Shown piece after piece: positions 1-8,641 of a stretch of 61,036 nt of DNA. This DNA comes from Haloferax gibbonsii ATCC 33959 (lineage in GTDB: Archaea; Halobacteriota; Halobacteria; Halobacteriales; Haloferacaceae). The notes under the pieces are model-generated. The model searched no databases. It had not been told where the DNA came from and saw nothing but the letters and a program-made list of their open reading frames with translations. Where the stretch lies: assembly GCF_000336775.1 (NCBI RefSeq), contig NZ_AOLJ01000005.1, forward strand, positions 211 to 61,246. The letters run 5' to 3'. Within the stretch, counting starts at the first letter, position 1. Each line of letters opens with the position of its first letter. The translations under genes were made by a program, and so were the position numbers.

Positions 1-89
1 GGTTTATACAATTTGCGCAATACTATAACTTCCACCGACCGCATCAATCGCTCGACGGACGAACGCCGGTTGAGGAGGTCACTAACTAG
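1..89 (+). CDS. IS6-family transposase, C-terminal fragment (runs off left edge)
   Basis: The reading frame starting at base 3 gives 28 residues and then TAG at 87-89. It includes YYNFHRPHQSLDGRTP followed by VEEVTN, the typical C-terminal signature of DDE transposases of haloarchaeal IS6 elements, where the catalytic Glu helix is followed by YN..RPHQSL..RTP. Only the tail is visible, so intactness of the gene cannot be judged. Its orientation matches the transposase that begins at the right edge of the window. Confidence 0.88.
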   Translation, partial: FIQFAQYYNFHRPHQSLDGRTPVEEVTN

Positions 90-97
90 ACAGTGCC
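1..97 (+). mobile_element. 3' end of an IS6-family insertion sequence
   Basis: Bases 3-89 encode the C-terminus of an IS6-type transposase. The element ends in a right terminal inverted repeat at 83-97 (TAACTAGACAGTGCC), which is the exact reverse complement of bases at 60948-60962 at the other end of the window. The transposase stop codon lies inside the repeat, a compact layout. The copy is cut by the window edge. The neighbouring 8 bases (98-105) do not match the 8 bases before the right-hand copy, so no shared target duplication joins the two. Confidence 0.9.
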
Positions 98-511
98 CCG
101 TGGTCAATTATCTCAGAAAGAAATGATAGTATAGAAATTGGTATTTAGTTGGCGGCTCTCTTTTCACTCGTTACCTCCTGTTCTGTGGTCGAATATGACT
201 TTTATCTGCGAAAACTTTGTATTCTCTTGTCTATCCCGTTTAGAAATTCTAAGATGAGTGGGAATGTATGGATTCACCCGGCGGTGTTCCTGAGAGACAT
301 CCACACTCCCGCCTTATACGCGGCTTAGGGCTGATATTGATAGAATCTGTATTAGCACGTTCCGCTCATCGACCGACAAAAATAAGTTAGTATCGAGGAC
401 ATTCGATAGAACTTACTAATACCTGACAATTCTGGGTCACTGCAGTCGCGGCGTCCGCGCGTGGCTGTACCGACGTTCGGCCGCGGCCGGTCGGGGCCTC
501 CGAACCGTCGG
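98..511. other. Intergenic region between IS end and deaminase gene
   Basis: About 410 bases with AT-rich patches and no convincing gene. A TTAGTA...TACTAA pair around 385-420 could form a weak hairpin just downstream of the deaminase stop codon and may help end that transcript. Nothing else was recognised. Confidence 0.5.
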
Positions 512-991
512 CTACCACTCGTACTCTCGGTGAACTCGGCGGGCCTCCTCGTTCAGTACCGGGCCGACTACCTCGGTGACGCCGTCGAGAATCGCCGCCG
601 ACCGGACGCCGGGACTCGACCCCGTGAACGCTCCGATTTCGTCGCCGCCGACGCCGTACACGACGCGCGCGAAGCCGGCGGTCGCCATCCCGCCGGCGCA
701 CATCGGGCAGGGCTCCGTGCTGGTGTACATCACCGTCTCCGCCCGCTCGTCGGGGTCGTACTCTCGGCACGCCCGATAGGCGAGCTGTAACTCGGGATGC
801 CGACGAATGTCGGACTCCGTCACGATGCGGTTCGAGTCGCGCATGACGACCTCGTCGTCGCGGACGAGGACGGAGCCGAACGGTTCGTCGCCGCGGGCGG
901 CGGCCTCGCGGGCGAGTTCGAAACTCTCGCGCATGTGCGCCTCGTGGTCGAAGTCGTCGAGGTGAGTCGTCACGTCGCCTACGGTCTCCAC
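512..991 (-). CDS. Nucleoside deaminase (cytidine/guanine deaminase-like zinc enzyme)
   Basis: This 159-residue protein belongs to the cytidine-deaminase-like fold, which hydrolytically removes an amino group from a nucleobase or nucleoside with a zinc-bound water. The zinc site is visible as HPE at residues 65-67 (first ligand and catalytic Glu) and PCPMC at 94-98 (two Cys ligands). The length and the spacing between these motifs fit guanine deaminase or tRNA adenosine deaminase-like proteins. HPE instead of the common HAE leaves both essential residues in place. The N-terminus (about 18 residues before HMRESFELA) is a short acidic extension, and a start at the internal Met 20 is possible. 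Substrate cannot be told from sequence alone. It reads away from the next gene upstream, and no operon partner is evident. Confidence 0.85.
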   Translation of the reverse strand: METVGDVTTHLDDFDHEAHMRESFELAREAAARGDEPFGSVLVRDDEVVMRDSNRIVTESDIRRHPELQLAYRACREYDPDERAETVMYTSTEPCPMCAGGMATAGFARVVYGVGGDEIGAFTGSSPGVRSAAILDGVTEVVGPVLNEEARRVHREYEW

Positions 992-1033
992 GCCGAGCGG
1001 CTTAAATCGAACGACGGCCGCGCCCTCGCGCGG

Positions 1034-1177
1034 TTACTCGATCGCCGTCCGCCGGTTGCGCATCGCCCCGCCACAGTCCGGACAGCGCAGCGGGTTGTGT
1101 TCGGTGAGGACGATACCGCCGCACTCGAAGCATTCGTACGTTCCTTCCTCGCCGGGGGTGGATTCGACATCTCTCAT
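1034..1177 (-). CDS. Small zinc-ribbon protein (rubrerythrin-like domain)
   Basis: A 47-residue protein with two CxxC knuckles, CFEC and CPDC, spaced as in rubredoxin/rubrerythrin-type zinc ribbons. Haloarchaea carry many such CPxCG mini-proteins; functions are mostly unknown and those studied affect stress or biofilm behaviour. The start was set at the ATG on 1175-1177 because it gives the usual family length and begins just before the conserved acidic lead-in. An upstream start would add 19 unconserved residues. The gene stands alone between the deaminase and the large Bat-type regulator, on the same strand. Confidence 0.75.
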   Translation of the reverse strand: MRDVESTPGEEGTYECFECGGIVLTEHNPLRCPDCGGAMRNRRTAIE

Positions 1178-1293
1178 GGTTCGCGAGCGCCGGTCGTGTC
1201 CCGGACGCTCTGCCCATGCGTAATCGGCGTACAAGGGAATATGAAGCAGTTACATACCAAACCAGTCGAGGGAACACCGGCTAGATAACGAAC

Positions 1294-4185
1294 CTACCCG
1301 GACCTTCCGGAGACGGACCCGGAGTGCTCGTCGAACAGCGTCGAGAACAGTTTCCGCTGGACGGTCCGGACGTGTTTGTAGAACGCCGGCGGTGAGATGC
1401 CGAGCGTCGCGGCGACGTCTTCGCCCGTGTTCTCCCTCGGCGATTCGAAGTAGCCGCTGTAGTAGGCCGTCTGAAGCACCTCGAGCTGTCGCTCTGTCAG
1501 CTTGTCGAGGAACCGCGAGAAGAGGTCGCGCTCGGTCGAGCGGTCGAGCGTCTGTTTGGTGCGGAGTTCGACGCCGGCGAACGCTTCGTCAACGAGGTGC
1601 GTGACGTTCCGAACGTCGATGCTCTCGGGGACGTCGACGACGAGCGTCGTCTCCTCGGGGGTCGCTCGCACCTCTCCGAGGACGGCACCGTGGTCCGCGA
1701 GCTCCGGTGCGAGAAACGGCTGCGTCAAGCGCAGGCGCAGGACGCCGGCGTCCCCGTCGGTGCTTATCCGTCGCACGTCGGCGACGGCGACCAGTTCGTC
1801 GGCCGCGGCCGCGACGGATTCGACCGCCCCGTCTTCGACGGTGACGAACACGTAGTTTCCTTCGGCGGACTGTTGGACCCCTCCGCGGTAGGTGAGCGTG
1901 CACCCCGTGTCGCGGGCGAGTCGCGAGAGGACGAACGTGGGGTCGTCGACGGCGAACCCGACGCGGGTGACGGCCGTGGTGAGCAGTGCGTTCTTTCGTT
2001 CGAGGGCGCTCAGCGCCGACGCGATGGTCTCGCCGAGCTCGGCCAAGACGGCGGTCGCCGTCTCGTCGAAGGCGTCGTGCGTCGTCGCGTACACCGTCAA
2101 CACGCCGTGCGAGAGGTCGTTATAGACGAGCGGGATGCTGAGCACCGACAGGTAGTCTCGGGTGAGCGCGCCCTTCCGCCATGGTTCGTCCCGGAAACCG
2201 GACGCGACGTTGGGAACGGTGGTCACCTCTCCGGTCGCCGCCGTGCGTCCCGCCGGCTCGACCGACGACGCCGCGACTTCGAACGTAGTGCTGTCGAGAT
2301 AGCCCCGCTCGTCGCCGGCCCACGCGCGGGGCTCGACGGTCTCGCCGATGGGGTCGACGGAGCCGACCCACGCGAACGCGAATCGGTCGGCGGCGGTCAG
2401 CAGCTCGCAGACGGTGTAGTCTATCTCCTCTCGCGTCTGGGCTCCGACGAGCGCTTGGTCGATTTCGCGGATGGTCTCGTTGATTCGGTTTAGCTCGGTG
2501 AGCCGGTCGTTCTGTCGCTGGAGCGTCCGGTCTTGTTCGCGGAGCCGGGATTCGCGCGTGACGCGGTCGAGCGCCGCCTCGGCGGTCACCGCGAGCAGGT
2601 CGGTCAGCTCCCGCGCCACCGCGTCGAAGGCTCCGACCTCGGTCGAGCCGGCGACGAACACGCCGTGGTCTCCGAGTGGGACGTACGCGACGCTCCGGAG
2701 GCCGGTCACGGAGTTCTCCAACCGGTCGGCCTCGTGCACGTCGTCGAAGTACAGCGGACTGTCCTCGACGAAACTGTGGCTCGGGAGCGTCTCCCCGTCC
2801 GCGGGCACTGTCGGGAGCGGGCCGTGGGCCTCCCGCATCGCCGGCGAGTACGCCGCCGGCCTGAGCGCGTTGGCGTCGGCGTCGAAGAGGTAGACGGCGC
2901 TGGCATCGAGCGCGAGCACGCCGGGCGTATCGTCGACGACGCGCTGGGCGATTTGTCGGTGAGTCCCCGTGTAGAGGAACTCGCGAGCCGTCTCGTGGAG
3001 CGTCGTCAGCGCGTCCTCGCGCTGCTTGCGCTTCGTGATATCGCGGCAACTGAAAAGCAGCGTCCCGTCCCGAATCGAGACCTCGCGGACGTTGACGAGG
3101 AGCGTGTGTTCGCGGCCGGCTTTGTCGGTCACCGTGCTCTCGATGTTTTTCAGGACGCCGCGCTCCGCGAGTTCGTCGCGGTCGAAGAGGTCCTCCCCCA
3201 GCAGTTCGTCGATGGGGACCCGTTCGCGCAACTCGTCTGCGGTGTAGCCGAAGATGAAGTGGACGTTCGGGCAGACGTAGGTGTAGGCCCCCGACTCGTC
3301 GGTGATGAGGACCGTATCGGTCATGTTGTTGAGCGTGACGCGGTGGAGTTCCTCGGAGCGGCGGAGGTCTCGTTCGAGGGACACCCGCGCTGTGATGTCG
3401 ATACCCTCGACCACGACCGATGCGACCTCCCCGCGCTCGTCGGTCACGGGGCGGACCGATAGCTCGACGATGCGTCGCCTTCCGGCCTCCGACGGCTGTG
3501 GGACCACCGCGTTCCCGGCCGTCCCTTCGAGCGCGTCCTCGGTGAGCCGTCGCACGTCGTCGCTCGTCGGGTCGTCTCCTTTCGACCACCACGGGAGTGA
3601 CCAGAAGGCCCCGCCGACGAGCGGGTCGACCGGCGCGTCGAGGAGTTCCCGCGCCGTCCGGTTCGCCCGAGTCAACGACCCCTCCCCGTCGAGCACCCAC
3701 GTCGCCGTCCGTTCGTCGTCGAACGTCGCGTCGAACTGCCTGGCGCGTTCGCGCTCGCCGGCCGTCTGCCGCGCCGACCGGAGCGCCCGTCCGGTCCGCG
3801 CGAGGAGTGTTTCGACGTCCGGCGAGTCGGCGTCAAGCGCGACGTAGTCAGTCGCGCCCGCACCGAGGACCTCGCTAGCGAGGACGTCGCTCCCGCCGTC
3901 CGTGGCGACGACCACGGGAAGGGTCGCGACCGCCGAGCGAACGTCTGTGAGGAGGTCGACGGCGGTCGCGTCCGCGAGGTCGGCGTCGACAACGACGCAG
4001 TCGACCTCGTCCGCTTCGACTGCGCGGAGTGCCGCCGCCTTCGTCTCGGCTTTCAACACGGCGACGCCGGGTCGCGAATCGAGTCCCTCGGCGAACCGCG
4101 TCACCCAGTCGCTCTCGCCGACGACCAGCACGCTGCCAGAATCGGGGACACCGGCCATGGCTAGAGACCGAACCCCCGTTGACAA
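1294..4185 (-). CDS. Multi-sensor bacterio-opsin-activator (Bat) type transcription regulator
   Basis: A 963-residue cytoplasmic regulator. From the N-terminus: a response-regulator-like domain (about 18-130, with a VVVDAD acidic site), two PAS domains (about 150-390, the second with an FGYTADEL core), two GAF domains (about 395-720), a bacterioopsin-activator regulatory segment, and a C-terminal HTH of the Bat type (about 895-950, LTERQLEVLQTAYYSGYFE). Members sense redox, oxygen or light cues and activate transcription. There is no kinase core, so signals are probably read directly or through the receiver. It lies downstream of a histidine kinase on the same strand, but about 700 bases separate them, so it has its own promoter region. 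That region (4186-4891) is unusually rich in GATAAT-like and palindromic sequences. Confidence 0.88.
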   Translation of the reverse strand: MSTGVRSLAMAGVPDSGSVLVVGESDWVTRFAEGLDSRPGVAVLKAETKAAALRAVEADEVDCVVVDADLADATAVDLLTDVRSAVATLPVVVATDGGSDVLASEVLGAGATDYVALDADSPDVETLLARTGRALRSARQTAGERERARQFDATFDDERTATWVLDGEGSLTRANRTARELLDAPVDPLVGGAFWSLPWWSKGDDPTSDDVRRLTEDALEGTAGNAVVPQPSEAGRRRIVELSVRPVTDERGEVASVVVEGIDITARVSLERDLRRSEELHRVTLNNMTDTVLITDESGAYTYVCPNVHFIFGYTADELRERVPIDELLGEDLFDRDELAERGVLKNIESTVTDKAGREHTLLVNVREVSIRDGTLLFSCRDITKRKQREDALTTLHETAREFLYTGTHRQIAQRVVDDTPGVLALDASAVYLFDADANALRPAAYSPAMREAHGPLPTVPADGETLPSHSFVEDSPLYFDDVHEADRLENSVTGLRSVAYVPLGDHGVFVAGSTEVGAFDAVARELTDLLAVTAEAALDRVTRESRLREQDRTLQRQNDRLTELNRINETIREIDQALVGAQTREEIDYTVCELLTAADRFAFAWVGSVDPIGETVEPRAWAGDERGYLDSTTFEVAASSVEPAGRTAATGEVTTVPNVASGFRDEPWRKGALTRDYLSVLSIPLVYNDLSHGVLTVYATTHDAFDETATAVLAELGETIASALSALERKNALLTTAVTRVGFAVDDPTFVLSRLARDTGCTLTYRGGVQQSAEGNYVFVTVEDGAVESVAAAADELVAVADVRRISTDGDAGVLRLRLTQPFLAPELADHGAVLGEVRATPEETTLVVDVPESIDVRNVTHLVDEAFAGVELRTKQTLDRSTERDLFSRFLDKLTERQLEVLQTAYYSGYFESPRENTGEDVAATLGISPPAFYKHVRTVQRKLFSTLFDEHSGSVSGRSG

Positions 4186-4891
4186 AGGCGTTCGCTATCT
4201 TACCATCGCAACTTTGGCTACTTTGGATAATTCAGATTTTCCAAGTTTGTCTGATTATGTGGGTGTGTTGAATATTTCGGATTCACCAGGGAATGTGGGT
4301 TCTTCCAACTACGCGGGTTGTTCGCGGTCGCGCTCTCATGTGCACCACGCGGAGTAGCCGGGTAGCTCAAACAATGTGCGTTTCTCCGACTACCCAACTA
4401 ATCCAGATAATTTAGACTGCTCACACGTCGTCACCACCGCACGTTACCGGCCTCACGGAGATTCTACGCGAGATGCGGATTATTCAGATAACCACGAAAA
4501 TCTAAGCGACCCGCACGACTCGGGTTCGGCGCATATGTGGATAACTGGAACTACGCGGGTAGCCACGATAACGACGATTCTTCGACTAACTGGAGTTCTC
4601 AGTACTGCGGTGACGGTGCTCTTCTGACCGCGCCTCTCCGTCGGATGCGAGTGAGACTGCCCGTCTTCGACCGCTCCGGGGCTCGAACCGGACACGGTGA
4701 ATAATCCACCTAACCTGAATTCCTCGAAGTATGATGCCGTTCTGGGCCGTGCTTCTCGACGGCCATCTTCGCAGTACCGGCATTGTTAGAATACTGTGGG
4801 TATCCTGACGGATTTCCACTATCAGAAGAATTCGGATAATCCGAATTATCTGAACTATCTGGATAGTTCAATTAATATCTAATACGCCGAG
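4186..4891. other. Long regulatory intergenic region with degenerate repeats
   Basis: About 700 bases upstream of the Bat-type regulator and downstream of the histidine kinase stop. It has no plausible gene but many variants of GGATAATTCAGAT and its complement (near 4225, 4282, 4402, 4477, 4538, 4832, 4845), plus two copies of AACTACGCGGGT (4307 and 4549). Two perfect palindromes close its right end. The density of similar half-sites suggests binding sites for a regulator, possibly the adjacent Bat protein itself; this is inference. Confidence 0.5.
4830..4870. promoter_or_regulatory. Two adjacent perfect palindromes
   Basis: ATTCGGATAATCCGAAT at 4830-4846 (8-bp arms, 1-base centre) is followed after four bases by TGAACTATCTGGATAGTTCA at 4851-4870 (9-bp arms, 2-base centre). 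They lie 22-62 bases beyond the histidine kinase stop codon on the minus strand. They could be operators, or short hairpins that end its transcript; the absence of a T-tract on the minus strand makes the operator reading slightly better. Confidence 0.5.
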
Positions 4892-6457
4892 TCAGTTCTC
4901 CGGCGCGGGGAGTCTGACTTCGACCGTCGACCCGCCCTCGGCGCGGTCAGAGATGGACACCTCGCCGTCGAACTGCGTGACGAACCAGTGGACGGTCCAC
5001 AGCCCCATTCCGCTTCCGTGCGTCAGGGGCGTCTCTTTCCCGCGTTTCAGAATCTCCCGCTCGGTCTGCGGGATACCGGGACCGTTGTCCTCGACCGCGA
5101 TTGCGACCCGCTCTCCCGAGAGGCGTCGCGACCAGACCGCGACGACGGGGCGGTCCCTGTCGTTGTGGACGATGGCGTTCTGTACGAGTTCGTCGAGCGC
5201 GAGGTACAGCGAGTGCGTGCTCGCGAGCACGGTCTGTTCGCTCGGTCCGATTCGAACCTCCGCCTCGGGGTGCTTCCGTTCGTACGTCCGTTTGAGGTCG
5301 GCGAAGACGTCGCCGACGCCGACCGGGTGTCTGTCCGTGCTCCCCTCCACGGCGTTCTCGAACTGCCGGGCTTTCTCGCCGGTCGACACGAGGCTGTCGG
5401 CGTTCTCGATGATTCGGTCCGTCTTCGAGACCATCGCCTCCGTCGAGAATCGGCTCGCCGCGGCGACCAGCGTGTCGAGCGTCCGCAGTTCCGAATCGAT
5501 GCCCCTGCTCGTCTCGCTGAGTTTCGCCAGCGTCTCGTGCAACCGCTCGTAGTCGTCTTCGTCTATCGACGGGCTGTCGAGCGCCTCGAGGTCCCGTTTC
5601 AGCTCGCTCGCGTACCCGCTGACGACGTTGAGGTTGTTCCGAAGGTTGTGGCGAAGCACTCGGTTCAACACCATGAGCCGCTCTTCGCGTTCTTTCCTGT
5701 CCGAGATGTCGCGCACCGCGCCGCGGACGTTGGCGCCGCTGTCCGTCGGCTCACCGCGAACTTGCACCCATCGCGTTCGCCCGGTGGCCGTTACCACCCG
5801 CATTTCGACGTCGAAGGGCTCGCCGTCGACCCGCGCGTTCTCGATGGCCTCGTCGATGACAGCGCGGTCGTCCTCGTGAAAGAAGTCTCCGAGTCCGTCG
5901 AGCGTCACCTCCGCGTCGGGCGGGATGTCGACCAGCCGCTTGGTCCCGTCGGTCAGTCGCAGCTCGCCGGTCTCGTAGTCGACCTCCCATCCGCCGATGT
6001 CGGCCAGTTGTTCGGTGCGTTCGAGGCGGTCGCGGTTCCGCTCTAACTCCTGTCGGTACTCGTAGGTCTCGGTGACGTCTCGGACGATTTTCGTGAAGCC
6101 TCTGAGCTCCCCGTCGTCGTCGCTCAGCGCGCGGACGATTACGTGCGCGAGGATGCGCGACCCGTCCTTCCGGACCCGCCACCCCTGCTCCTCGTAGCTT
6201 CCCTCGGACTCGGCGATTGAGAGCACCGTCTCGGGGGACGCGCCGTCCCCGTCGGTGGGATAAAAGACAGACAGGTGACGACCGATAATCTCGTCTCGCT
6301 CGTAGCCCTTTATCCGTCTCGCACCCTCGTTCCACGTCGCCACGAACCCGTCCGCATCGAGGAGAAATATCGCGTATTCGGTCACCTCCTGAAAGAACTC
6401 TCGAAGAATGAGGTCGGACTCGATGTGTTCGAACAATTCGCTCCGCTCGCTTGACAT
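4892..6457 (-). CDS. PAS-domain sensor histidine kinase
   Basis: A 521-residue soluble kinase. It has PAS 1 (about 20-130), PAS 2 with a PAC segment (about 150-255), a phosphoacceptor region with RHNLRNNLNVVSGY and His near residue 270, then a HATPase domain (about 395-520) with N box (LDELVQNAIVHN), VEDNGPGIP and GSGMGLWTV glycine boxes. No membrane segment is seen, so it senses internal signals such as redox or light through PAS. Haloarchaeal kinases of this HisKA subtype often lack a linked response regulator, as here. The start was placed at the ATG on 6455-6457; a GTG seven codons earlier is possible. The nearest regulator is the Bat-type protein downstream, which carries a receiver-like domain and is a plausible but unproven partner. 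Confidence 0.88.
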   Translation of the reverse strand: MSSERSELFEHIESDLILREFFQEVTEYAIFLLDADGFVATWNEGARRIKGYERDEIIGRHLSVFYPTDGDGASPETVLSIAESEGSYEEQGWRVRKDGSRILAHVIVRALSDDDGELRGFTKIVRDVTETYEYRQELERNRDRLERTEQLADIGGWEVDYETGELRLTDGTKRLVDIPPDAEVTLDGLGDFFHEDDRAVIDEAIENARVDGEPFDVEMRVVTATGRTRWVQVRGEPTDSGANVRGAVRDISDRKEREERLMVLNRVLRHNLRNNLNVVSGYASELKRDLEALDSPSIDEDDYERLHETLAKLSETSRGIDSELRTLDTLVAAASRFSTEAMVSKTDRIIENADSLVSTGEKARQFENAVEGSTDRHPVGVGDVFADLKRTYERKHPEAEVRIGPSEQTVLASTHSLYLALDELVQNAIVHNDRDRPVVAVWSRRLSGERVAIAVEDNGPGIPQTEREILKRGKETPLTHGSGMGLWTVHWFVTQFDGEVSISDRAEGGSTVEVRLPAPEN

Positions 6458-6546
6458 TACTGGTTGAGTACCATCCACATGCTCATAAACTGCTCGGCGA
6501 TTCGGGCGGCGAACGGACTAGAGCGCGTCGCTGCTCGGGCGGTGAA

Positions 6547-7113
6547 TCATCCGTCAACGAACCGACCGACGAGCGTCGTCTCGGCGACGAACGCCAGATA
6601 GCCAGCAAGCGCGAGCGTCACAAGTCCAACCGCGAGCGACAGCGAGAGCGCCGACACCAGTAGCAAGACGAGGTACTCGCGCGCTCGGTCGCTTTCAGTT
6701 CGGGCGTAGCCGGCGGCGGCACCGACGCACGCGGCCGCGACGATTCCGGCTCCGCCATTGAGACTGTAGTTCGTCTGCGTCGCCAGAAGATACCACGAGT
6801 AGACGACGAAGCCGAACACCCCGGCCAGCACGCCGGTACAGCCGCCCGCGGCCCCGCCGACGAGTCTGTTTCGTCGCTTTCGGTACCACCCAGCGTCGGC
6901 GCGGTAGGCGAGGAGCGACGCGCCCGCGAAGACCGAAAGCGCCGTGAGCGTCGGGAGGACGAAGTACGGGACCGTAGACAGACGCTCGTCGAGGACCAAC
7001 TGAAACACAGCGGTCGGGACGATAGCCAGCGCCCAGCCGACGAACAGCGCCCCGACGAAAACGACCCGCTTGCGGTGTGCCGACGCCGACGCGGTCGCGC
7101 GTCCGCTCGTCAC
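6547..7113 (-). CDS. Hypothetical five-helix membrane protein
   Basis: A 188-residue protein with about five hydrophobic segments (roughly 18-40, 47-68, 82-110, 120-137 and 147-177) joined by short Arg-rich loops, for instance WYRKRRNR around 76-83 and ARTESDRAREY around 137-148. No catalytic motif or family was recognised. It sits just upstream of the PAS kinase on the same strand, separated by about 90 bases, so co-transcription is possible. The composition is typical for the host. Confidence 0.65.
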   Translation of the reverse strand: MTSGRATASASAHRKRVVFVGALFVGWALAIVPTAVFQLVLDERLSTVPYFVLPTLTALSVFAGASLLAYRADAGWYRKRRNRLVGGAAGGCTGVLAGVFGFVVYSWYLLATQTNYSLNGGAGIVAAACVGAAAGYARTESDRAREYLVLLLVSALSLSLAVGLVTLALAGYLAFVAETTLVGRFVDG

Positions 7114-7226
7114 CCAGCGATAGTCGCCGAAGCCGCCGACGAGGAGGCCGAGCGTGTCGAGGACGAACGCTTGGACGAGTCCTCACTGGAGGGGCGCAGA
7201 GCCACGCCCGCCTTCGGGTTGCGGAG

Positions 7227-7312
7227 CTATAGTAGCGTTTGCAAGTCAATCCACACTCAATCGCACGCTGTCGTGCGATTGGATGTGTAACCAGCTGCAA
7301 ACGCTACTATAG
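7227..7312. mobile_element. 86-bp palindromic hairpin element (MITE-like)
   Basis: A perfect 17-bp inverted repeat (CTATAGTAGCGTTTGCA at 7227-7243 and its complement at 7296-7312) encloses a further imperfect stem that ends in a perfect 9-bp arm pair (7258-7266 / 7273-7281) around a 6-base loop. The whole 86 bases folds into one long hairpin. It carries no gene and no clear host role. Size, symmetry and a TA-containing edge fit a miniature inverted-repeat element mobilised by a transposase elsewhere, or a REP/PATE-like palindrome. No second copy was seen in this window. Confidence 0.65.
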
Positions 7313-7456
7313 TGGAGGGCGACATGGCCCGGTCATCTCAGCCGCGAAGGGAGTAGCTATGGGTCCGGTCGGGTTTCGACCGCCCCCGTCGTCCAGAAGT
7401 ATTTAGCCGTCGGCCCCCCGACACGCAGTCGAACTCCCTGTCAGAGTGCTCCCAGT

Positions 7457-8641
7457 ATGACTCGCCCTCCACTCCGACCCAACCGACGTACACTCGCCGT
7501 GTTCGTGCTCGTCGCCGTCGCGCTCCCCGCGGTCCTCTGGACGACGGGCGGCGCGATAGGCGACGCGAGCCCCTCGGTCGACGCGAACGTAACCGAGCGC
7601 TACCGCGCAGTCGACGCGCTCGCCGGAACGCAGACGGTCGAGATTCGAACCGATGGAACGGTCACGTCTCGCACCGTCGCCGACGTGACGCTCGTCCCGG
7701 AGACGGAGCGGAAGCGCGTTCACTTTCGGAACGCGGCGAACCGACAGTACGACCGGCAGGTCTCGAACGGCTCGACGCTCTGGCTTCACGACACTGACCG
7801 GGACACCGTGACCGCCATCGAGCTGACGGGCCCGCCGACCGAGTCGCGGACGGCCGAGCGACTCCAACTCCTCGTCGCGGCCGCGGGGCTGACCGACGAC
7901 GCCGGTCGCCCGCAGTCTATCGGCGTGTCGCCGCTGCCCGTCGTGCCGCGACATGCCGGTGCCGCCCCGCGGGCCGACGCGAATCACAGCTACGTCGTCG
8001 AATTCGTCGAGACCGACACCGTCGACGGGCGCGAAGCGTACGTCATCGATATCGCGCCCGACACGAATCGAAGCGAGGCGGGCTACCACCAGCGGCTGTG
8101 GCTCGACGCCGAGCGGTTCTACCCGCTTCGCAAACAGACGGCGTGGACGGCAGACGGGTCCCGACGCTCTGTGACGACCACGTACACGAACGTCACGTTC
8201 GATGCGGCTGTGTCGGCGGACGCGTTCCGGCCGGAAATCGGTGCGAACACGACCGTCGAGCGACCGAACACGCCGAACACGGAGTGGTTCCGGAGCAGGG
8301 CCGACCTGGAAGCGCGGAGTTCGGTTTCGGTCCCCGAGCCGACGGTCCCGCCCGCGTTCGAACTGGTCTACGCCACGCGGACCACCGGCCGCATCGACGG
8401 GGTCGGACTCCGTTACGCCGCCGGCGGCCGCGAACTCACGGTCGCGAAGTTCAACTACACGCTGGATATCGACGCCGACGAGCGCGACGCGACGGTGGAC
8501 GGCCGGCCGGCGACTATCGACTACGGACCGACCACCTCGGTGTCGTGGAACTGCGACGGCTACGGCTACACCGTTCGCGGGACCGGCGTCGAGACGGACC
8601 GCCTCGTCGAAGTCGGTCGCTCGGTCGGCTGTCCCGCCTGA
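7457..8641 (+). CDS. LolA/outer-membrane-lipoprotein-carrier-like surface protein
   Basis: A 394-residue exported protein. The N-terminus has Arg-rich residues and a hydrophobic run (about 12-35), then a beta-rich region resembling haloarchaeal LolA-like and DUF2092-type proteins: repeated strands such as RVHFRNAANRQYDRQVSNGS, SYVVEFVETDTVDGREAYVIDI and QRLWLDAERFYPLRK, the last being the typical description of a fold that follows a lipid-binding barrel. Archaea have no outer membrane, so the role is probably lipid or hydrophobic ligand binding at the cell surface; this is inference from fold. No lipobox Cys is seen near the signal, so a membrane anchor or free secretion is more likely. Confidence 0.7.
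   Translation: MTRPPLRPNRRTLAVFVLVAVALPAVLWTTGGAIGDASPSVDANVTERYRAVDALAGTQTVEIRTDGTVTSRTVADVTLVPETERKRVHFRNAANRQYDRQVSNGSTLWLHDTDRDTVTAIELTGPPTESRTAERLQLLVAAAGLTDDAGRPQSIGVSPLPVVPRHAGAAPRADANHSYVVEFVETDTVDGREAYVIDIAPDTNRSEAGYHQRLWLDAERFYPLRKQTAWTADGSRRSVTTTYTNVTFDAAVSADAFRPEIGANTTVERPNTPNTEWFRSRADLEARSSVSVPEPTVPPAFELVYATRTTGRIDGVGLRYAAGGRELTVAKFNYTLDIDADERDATVDGRPATIDYGPTTSVSWNCDGYGYTVRGTGVETDRLVEVGRSVGCPA

Noticed and set aside
1597-2493. 298-codon plus-strand frame opposite the Bat-type gene
   Set aside because: Lies antisense to a well-supported regulator. High GC haloarchaeal DNA leaves long open shadows; no domain is seen and its sequence follows the complementary codons.
4376-4627. 83-codon plus-strand frame in the region upstream of the Bat gene
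   Set aside because: Consists of the degenerate repeats; no promoter or haloarchaeal protein composition.
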